Below are positions 58,324 through 64,000 of a stretch of 64,000 nucleotides of DNA, one piece after another. Below the pieces are notes generated by a model. The model ran no database searches. It was not told where the DNA came from and was given only the letters and a program-made list of their open reading frames with translations. The stretch spans positions 682,001 through 746,000 of the forward strand of contig JACGCN010000010.1 in NCBI GenBank assembly GCA_014905825.1, in the 5' to 3' direction. The DNA comes from Lyophyllum atratum (taxonomy: Eukaryota; Basidiomycota; Agaricomycetes; Agaricales; Lyophyllaceae). The translations under genes were made by a program, and so were the position numbers. Within the stretch, counting starts at the first letter, position 1. Each line of letters opens with the position of its first letter.

Positions 58324-59972
58324 ATGGATTTACCAAGTACAGCGCCGTTCACCTTCACGAATATCATGTTAATCATATAACCTGCAGCCATTCAGCTAGA
58401 ACCCCAGTCGGACGAGGAGACAAAGAGGATCTGCATCATCGGCGCGGGACCTGCTGGTTTGGCCGCATTGAAGGTGGTCCTAGATTCGCCTCAATACAAA
58501 GCTGGGAAATGGAAAGCAACGGCATGCGAAGCTCGGGATGGAACAGGGGGCGTCTGGTGCGTGTATACCTCCTCCGCGAAACAGCCTTTATAGCCTATTT
58601 CGCAGAGGATGAGTCACCGGCGGCAGCGCTAACAACAATCATCTCATCTAGGTTACCTGCGCCTCCAACAGATGACCCGCCTCTGACCCCGCTCTATGAC
58701 TCACTGACAACCAATCTGCCCCATCCAGTGATGGCCTTCACAAGCTATGCCTTCCCACCATCCACGCCACTCTTCCCCCACGCGAACGTAGTACGCAAAT
58801 ATCTAGATGACTATGCCGACCACTTTCAACTACGGCCTCACATCCAGCTCAACACGACAGTAACTTCCGTCACCCGGGGGCCCTCCAACTGGAAAGTCAC
58901 GCTGTCGACGGGTAGCATCTTGCCCTTTGATCTCGTCATGGTGTGCAACGGACACTACCGCATACCCCGATACCCAAATACTCCTGGAGTCGCTCGATGG
59001 CTCAACTCCGGTCGCGCTTCCCACTCTGCATGGTACAGACACCCGCGAGACCTCGGTGACACTGTGCTAGTGGTCGGTGCAGGTCCGAGCGGGCAAGATA
59101 TCTCGGCTGAAATGCGCAGCGCCGCCCGTACGGTCATCCATTCGGTCAGTGGGGCAGTAGCAGAGGACATCGGAAATCTCAAGCGCCGGGGCCGCGTTAT
59201 GCGTTTCGGCGAGAACGGTGAGGCCACCTTCGAGGATGGGACGACAGAGTCGGGGATCAGCCATTGCATACTCGCAACTGGCTACGAGGTCTCGTTTCCA
59301 TTCTTCGATGAAGATACCGTTCATTCACAGATACCACCACCTGCCCCGCCACTACCCAGAGAGGTGTACAACTCAACCTACAGCGTCTTTCCTCTGGCGC
59401 GACATCTATTTCCGTTGCAGAACGCATTCCCGCGCAATAGTCTCGTATTCCTGGGGCTACTAGTGCGCGTGGCACCGTTCCCAGTGGTAGAGGCACAGGC
59501 ACACGCCGCGCTGCGCGCGTTCGAAAACCCTGAAAAGTTGGATCCGGTGCAGGAAGCGGTGGATATTATGACGCGATACGAGGAGCTGAGGCGGAAGGTC
59601 GGGGATAGCCCACGCGCCATCGCGGCGGCATGGCATCGCTTCGAGCCCATGGAGCAGTTCGATTATAGAGACGCGTTGTATGCCTTTGCTGCGCCAGCGG
59701 ACGGGGACTTGGAGGCGGTGTGGGACGATAAAGAGGGTAAGGGGAACGCTAGGTATACGAGGGTGCCAGACTGGGAGAAGGAGGCATATCTAAGTAAAGA
59801 TGTGTTAAGGAAGGCGTGGGTAAAGCTAGAGGAGCAGGGCGAGGCGGATCAATGGGTGAAGGGGGTTGGGGAAGGTGGGCTAGACGACTGGATTGAGATG
59901 ATGAGAAGGTTGATGAAGTGGGCACAGGAGCAAAATATAGAGGTGAGTGAGACGGATAAATCCAAGCTGTAG
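58324..59972 (+). CDS. Flavin-containing monooxygenase-like enzyme
   Basis: FAD- and NADPH-dependent oxygenase of the FMO class. The model is join(58324..58336,58400..58556,58652..59972), 496 aa. A 13-nt first coding exon joins in phase to give MDLPKPQSDEETKRICIIGAGPAG, whose GAGPAG (residues 19-24) is the FAD-binding GxGxxG. The second intron (95 nt) restores GGVWLPAPPTDDPPLTPLYD; the frame that runs through it is unrelated. The second nucleotide motif is VLVVGAGPSG (199-204), and CILATGYEVSFPF matches the ATG-containing segment of the family. No signal peptide is seen. The C-terminus after about 400 is charged and ends in a helical tail. Substrate unknown. Neighbouring UbiA and methyltransferase genes raise the possibility of a role in a small-molecule pathway. 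Confidence 0.87.
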
Positions 59973-60473
59973 ATTCGAACCCCCTCCGAGTAAGCACGTT
60001 TGTTGTCTTGCGCGAGAATGGTCACTGACGCTTCTAGTAGACGAGAAGGGCGTTGCATACTAGGTAGCATTGGACCTTTCATCAATACCACAGTCACGCT
60101 TCTCAAGGCTCGGAGCCTCTCAATGGAGAATGTTCTTTCTGGTAATGGAGCATCACTAGTCTCACACATGGTTTCTCCGTGGATCCTGGCAAATATGTAT
60201 CACAACCACTATGATGATCCGCCTTGCACGGTAAAAATGGGTGCTGTATCAGCGTGCAGCCTCCCCTCCTCCGACTTTCAGCTACATAAGTCACTTATAA
60301 ATAATTCTTAACACAGAGGTATTTTTGACTTGACGACAGCATTGTCGGCTATTGTAGGAAACGGCTCTACATACATTGAAATACAGGTTATGAAAGACGA
60401 CACAGGTTGGTGAGGTGTGATCCGTGAACGCGATAAATGAAATGTTGGAAGTCGAAATGTGGTACGGATAACC
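59973..60473. other. Convergent 3' ends of FMO and UbiA genes
   Basis: About 500 bp between two stop codons on opposite strands. No coding support. A tRNA-like ggttcgaatc sequence at the start was examined and rejected. Confidence 0.5.
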
Positions 60474-61974
60474 TCAAACAAATGCTGAGAAAACTTGCAT
60501 CTTATAGAGGTAGTCGAGAGCAGCACCAACCCAAATAATCCATCCCAACGTCCCATTGCTTTGAAAATTGCCTATGCGGCCATTCAGTCTCTAGCTCGAT
60601 TTCATATAATGAATTGCACGCACGCCAGCAGCTTTCCGGTACGTCAAGGTCGACGGTGCTAAACTGCCAAATCAAATGCACCGACATTCCTCCGACGGAA
60701 ATCAGGTAGTACGCAAGCCCTTGGCCATTCATCGCCCCGGCAGCGGTAAACATGGTCACAAAGGTGATCGCGAATACCGTCAGAAGCGATCTGATATGGG
60801 ACCCAAACGCGAGAGCTGTGGAACGGACACCCGCCTTTTCGGGGATGTTAAACGGAATGCAGAGCAATACAACTGAAAGCTGTACCTTAACATCGTCTTT
60901 CTTGTCCTGACAGGCGTAGATGGTATCTGCGTTTATGTACCTGAGCCGCCTATCGCGCACAATGATGTCTGGCGTATCTTACCATACAGCATGGTCCAGC
61001 ACCAGCAGCCTGTCATCAAGGTGGCAATCAACGGGTAGTTCATCGCCCCGCAAACAGAGATCCACGAGGTCAGGAAACCTGGTGTAAAGCAAGATAAGAC
61101 TCTGTCGGGAAAAAAGGTGCAAACATCAATCACCGAAGTTCATTGCAAGACCAAGCCAAGCCTGCGGCCAGTCGGTAACGCGTTTCATCAAGGGATATAT
61201 GGCGAAGCTATGCAATGATAGGTAAGCCTCAATCGAAGTCGACGGGAGACGCGTTCAGTATAACTCACAGTGGAAGAAGCTGAAATAATGCCACCTGGAG
61301 GCTGAAGGTGACAATGCGTCAGTCCGAAGCAAAGACAGTAAACTCCAAGGGGTAAACTGACGCGAGACCATCCATTGTGGCGTAAAAGAAAGCGATACCG
61401 ACTAGGTATTGAGCCAAGAGGTACACTACTGCTGCTCTAACAGAGACGCGGCCACTGGGAATTGGTCGACCCTTCGTACGTTCTAAATTGAAGATATCAG
61501 GACATACTACAAGATAGCCCAAAATAAGGAACATCGTACCGACACAGGCATCGATTTTACGATCGAAGATGTCGTTGACGGTGCACGCTGAGCTTCGGAC
61601 GATAAACGCTCCGAAAAGGCATCCTGCGAGGTGATGTACATAGGAATAGACTGGCATGGACTGGCTATAAGCGGCCAAGGTCATGCCCCACGCTGCGACT
61701 ACCATGAGTAGAAAAGAAAAAGAAAAACAGGGCAACATACCGAATGGCCAGAACATGAGTTTTGTGCCGGTGGGCTAGGATGTCGCGAGTTAATACCATT
61801 CCGTTCCGGTAGTAGAAGCAATACCTTCTCCAGCCGTATTAATTCCAAGTAAGGATGCCAAGCCTTTGGAAACAGATGAAGGGGGTGTGGCGCTCGATGC
61901 GGTACATGGGTATCCTCAAAGTGAAGGAGAGGTTTGTGGGCATGACTGCATTTCTCTGGGAATTCTTGGTCCAT
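60474..61974 (-). CDS. UbiA-family prenyltransferase (4-hydroxybenzoate polyprenyltransferase-like)
   Basis: Integral membrane enzyme that joins a polyprenyl chain to an aromatic or related acceptor. Exons on the complement are 61825..61974, 61741..61774, 61540..61698, 61362..61482, 61269..61301, 61134..61207, 60983..61078, 60886..60926, 60624..60834 and 60474..60571, giving 338 aa with every phase closed. The two Asp-rich magnesium/diphosphate sites are intact: NDIFDRKID (residues 103-111) and DTIYACQDKKDD (223-234). LIRLEKPTGTKLMFWPF is the entry motif of the COQ2-like group and RTKGRPIPSG follows the first Asp site. About eight or nine hydrophobic helices are visible. No mitochondrial presequence is obvious, so it may be a paralogue for secondary metabolism rather than ubiquinone synthesis. 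It starts 1.1 kb from a divergent methyltransferase gene. Confidence 0.92.
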
Positions 61975-63109
61975 GTGCGGGTGCGATATATCTCGCTCTG
62001 CATTGTCACGACTTTACCCTGTATTCTTAAGAGATTTTAGCTCTCGTGTGGTCCTATTTGCAATTTGCTATATCTGTTCCCGAAGACAACGCAGGAGGAG
62101 GGCCGGTACAGCATGAGCAGGCGGGACAATAAAGTGTGGAACAAAGCTCACTCTCAGAGAAGCCCCCAGATGCACAATGAGGCCGATCTTGTGAGTTCTA
62201 TAACGATATTCACTTCTGACAGCTCAAGGTGGGCCAGTGACAAAACATCAATCGCTTGGGTTCACTGAGAATATCGCGTTATCATCGATCAGTCCGCTGT
62301 ATTCGAGTTTTTCTTGGGGTGCTCAATAGCTTCTATTCACATACGACTGAGTTCTGGTCCACACGATCAGAAGGAGACAGCCAGTTTGGGTGGTCCTAGT
62401 ACACACCTGCGGAGGTCGAAGCTCCGGTGGACATCGGATCCTTGAAGAAATAAGCCCCTTCCCGTATTCTTGTTCTTCAGCAGGTCCTCCTACGCGCCAA
62501 CCTGAAGAAATGTCGAAAACGGACGGATGTCACTTGACCACGGCTTGTCTTGTTTGTCCGTGATGACCGGGGACTTCCGACGCTCCCCTGGCTTCCCGAC
62601 AGTCAGTTAGCTGTTGCTCATCTCAGTTCTGTAGACTGTGTGTCACTCCAAATCCAAGTAAGTGTTGAGTTTGAACGTTTGAATGAAGACCCAAGAAATA
62701 TATCTGAAGTCCACTCAGCCGACGATAGTCACTGATACACGGTCGCTCACAAGCGATAGAAGTGATTTTCTGACCCCCTCCTCCTACCGGCACTGGCTAG
62801 TGTTACAACTTGAAAGCGATTATTTTGTGCACGGTGTACATCACCAAATGAATACACGAGAGTTGAGCCATCCAAAGCCACACTTCCCGCAGTTCGTCTT
62901 ATACAATTACACTTACGCCGTCCAAGCGCGTGATGAACTTCTCTCTAGATCTTTCATCATTTGTTAGCGAAGGATACCTTGCGTACTAAGCCTTTTCTGT
63001 GGATATGCCCTTATTTCTTATCTGCGCCATCGAACGTGGAAATCGAAGGTAAGATGTGTATATAAACCTCGTGGAAGAGCACAACACGCATCACCTCCGT
63101 TTCATCCAC
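61975..63109. other. Divergent promoter region, UbiA / methyltransferase
   Basis: About 1.1 kb between two head-to-head starts. Open frames on the plus strand (62550-62735, 62683-62967) have no motif or start support. I see no repeat. The length leaves room for shared regulation. Confidence 0.4.
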
Positions 63110-64000
63110 ATGCCGCAACCTGACGCATCTGCTGTCGCAGAATATATCCTACCAGGAGACGAATCGGAACGAAAGCGGTATTGTATTTATACTTTATGTC
63201 ATCTTAATCGCTTCTTATACATCAACTGCTTTCCAGATTAGAAGGGCAGCATAGGCTCATCGTGTCATTGAACGACGGAAAGGTCGTTTTGCCAGTGTAC
63301 AAGCCATCTCCTGGAGACCACATCCTTGACTCCGGTACAGGAACTGGTCAGTCTGCTTGAGGGGTCTACGTTTGAAACCCTATTTATCATTACACGATAG
63401 GAATCTGGATCCTCGAGCTCGCGAAATCGTACCCTCCGTCAGTCACTTTCACAGGTATCGACATATCGTCGGACCATTTCCCACTTGCCCCTCCCTCGAA
63501 CATCAGCTTTCACGTTAAGTCGATCCTCGACGTTTCCGACGACTGGACGAACAAGTTCGCATTGGTTCATCAGCGCCTATTGCTTTTAGGGATCAAAGAG
63601 AAAGACTGGCCGACTACGCTGGCGATTATACACCGCATTACCAAACCCGGTGGATGTATACAGCTAGCCGAATATGGGAAAGTCGTCAGTGGGCCTGCTA
63701 CCGCACGCTTGGAAAGCATGACATCTGCGTTTTTCTCTGAACATGGGTTCTTGCGCGAACCTGCAGAGAAAATCCCGTCGATGCTTGAGGCTTTAGGCTT
63801 CGTTGACGTCGAAGTCAGCAAAGTTATGGTTCCTCTAGGCAAGTGGGGTGGCGAGAAAGGTGTTCTTGGCTATAATAACTTCACGAAATCCTATCGGACG
63901 GGGTTCAAGCCGGCATTTCTACGTGATGGGGGTTACGGAATTGTTAAAGACGAAGCTGAGATGGATGCTTTATTGGAAGAGATGAGACAGGAATGGGACG
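63110..64000 (+). CDS. SAM-dependent methyltransferase (small-molecule type), 3' end off window
   Basis: Class I methyltransferase. The model is join(63110..63177,63237..63346,63401..>64000). The ATG precedes MPQPDASAVAEYILPGDESE. A conserved EGQHRLIVSLNDGKVVLP segment is made across the first intron. Motif I is HILDSGTGTGIWILELA, made across the second intron, with an acidic motif II at FTGIDIS and the post-motif IHRITKPGGCIQLAEYG. The YILPGDxxERxRLxxQH start is typical of the fungal LaeA/UMTA-like group of natural-product methyltransferases. The frame is open to the last base. Position next to UbiA and FMO suggests a biosynthetic role; the sterol ERG6 elsewhere in the window is a different family. 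Confidence 0.88.

Noticed and set aside
59967..60070. tRNA-like T-loop sequence (ggttcgaatc on the minus strand)
   Set aside because: The flanking bases do not form a five-pair T stem, and no acceptor or anticodon stem could be folded in the expected positions.
1..64000. CRISPR arrays, prophage, bacterial operons
   Set aside because: No regularly spaced direct repeats are seen, and the pervasive GT-AG introns show that this is eukaryotic nuclear DNA.

Overview
The window is nuclear DNA of a filamentous basidiomycete, most likely an Agaricomycete (mushroom or wood-decay fungus). Almost every gene is broken by many short GT-AG introns of about 45-75 nt, genes lie close together on both strands, and several families point to this group: an Rrm4-type endosomal mRNA transporter, a secreted oxalate decarboxylase, an Agaricomycete-type multi-pass membrane protein and a WFKN-motif family. 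All models were built by hand from open frames, splice consensus and phase consistency. No alignment or database search was run.

Layout. 1-5 kb: partial ABCC transporter (-). 6.7-10.3 kb: mitoribosomal protein mL59, the mRNA export adaptor Yra1/ALYREF and histidinol-phosphatase (all +). 10.6-13.4 kb: AIP1 WD-repeat protein (-). 15.0-17.5 kb: astacin-like metalloprotease fused to a duplicated repeat array (+). 17.5-21.6 kb: a 4 kb stretch with no gene I can support. 21.6-23.9 kb: 16-exon MFS transporter (+). 24.1-26.2 kb: oxalate decarboxylase (-). 26.9-28.4 kb: Mad3 checkpoint protein (+). 29.2-29.7 kb: small secreted protein (+). 30.1-33.0 kb: Rrm4-like protein (+). 33.7-34.2 kb: SDH assembly factor 2 (+). 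35.8-38.2 kb: EgtB-like protein without a methyltransferase domain (+). 39.0-40.2 kb: sterol methyltransferase ERG6 (+). 40.4-42.0 kb: WFKN-motif protein (+). 42.2-44.6 kb: S9 peptidase (-). 45.4-46.6 kb: multi-pass membrane protein (-). 47.6-48.7 kb: single-pass membrane protein (-). 49.2-52.4 kb: NOP4/RBM28 (-). 52.6-53.6 kb: syntaxin-6/Tlg1 SNARE (+). 53.9-58.1 kb: PHD-chromodomain protein (-). 58.3-60.0 kb: flavin monooxygenase (+). 60.5-62.0 kb: UbiA prenyltransferase (-). 63.1 kb to the right edge: SAM methyltransferase (+, partial).

Most genes are housekeeping and functionally unrelated. The exception is the right end, where an FMO, a UbiA prenyltransferase and a small-molecule-type methyltransferase lie together and run off the window; this could be the edge of a prenylated-metabolite gene cluster. 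Other points worth attention are the metalloprotease-repeat fusion, the EgtB-like protein that lacks its usual EgtD half, a PHD protein with a split C-terminal chromodomain, two GC-AG introns and a 14-nt exon.
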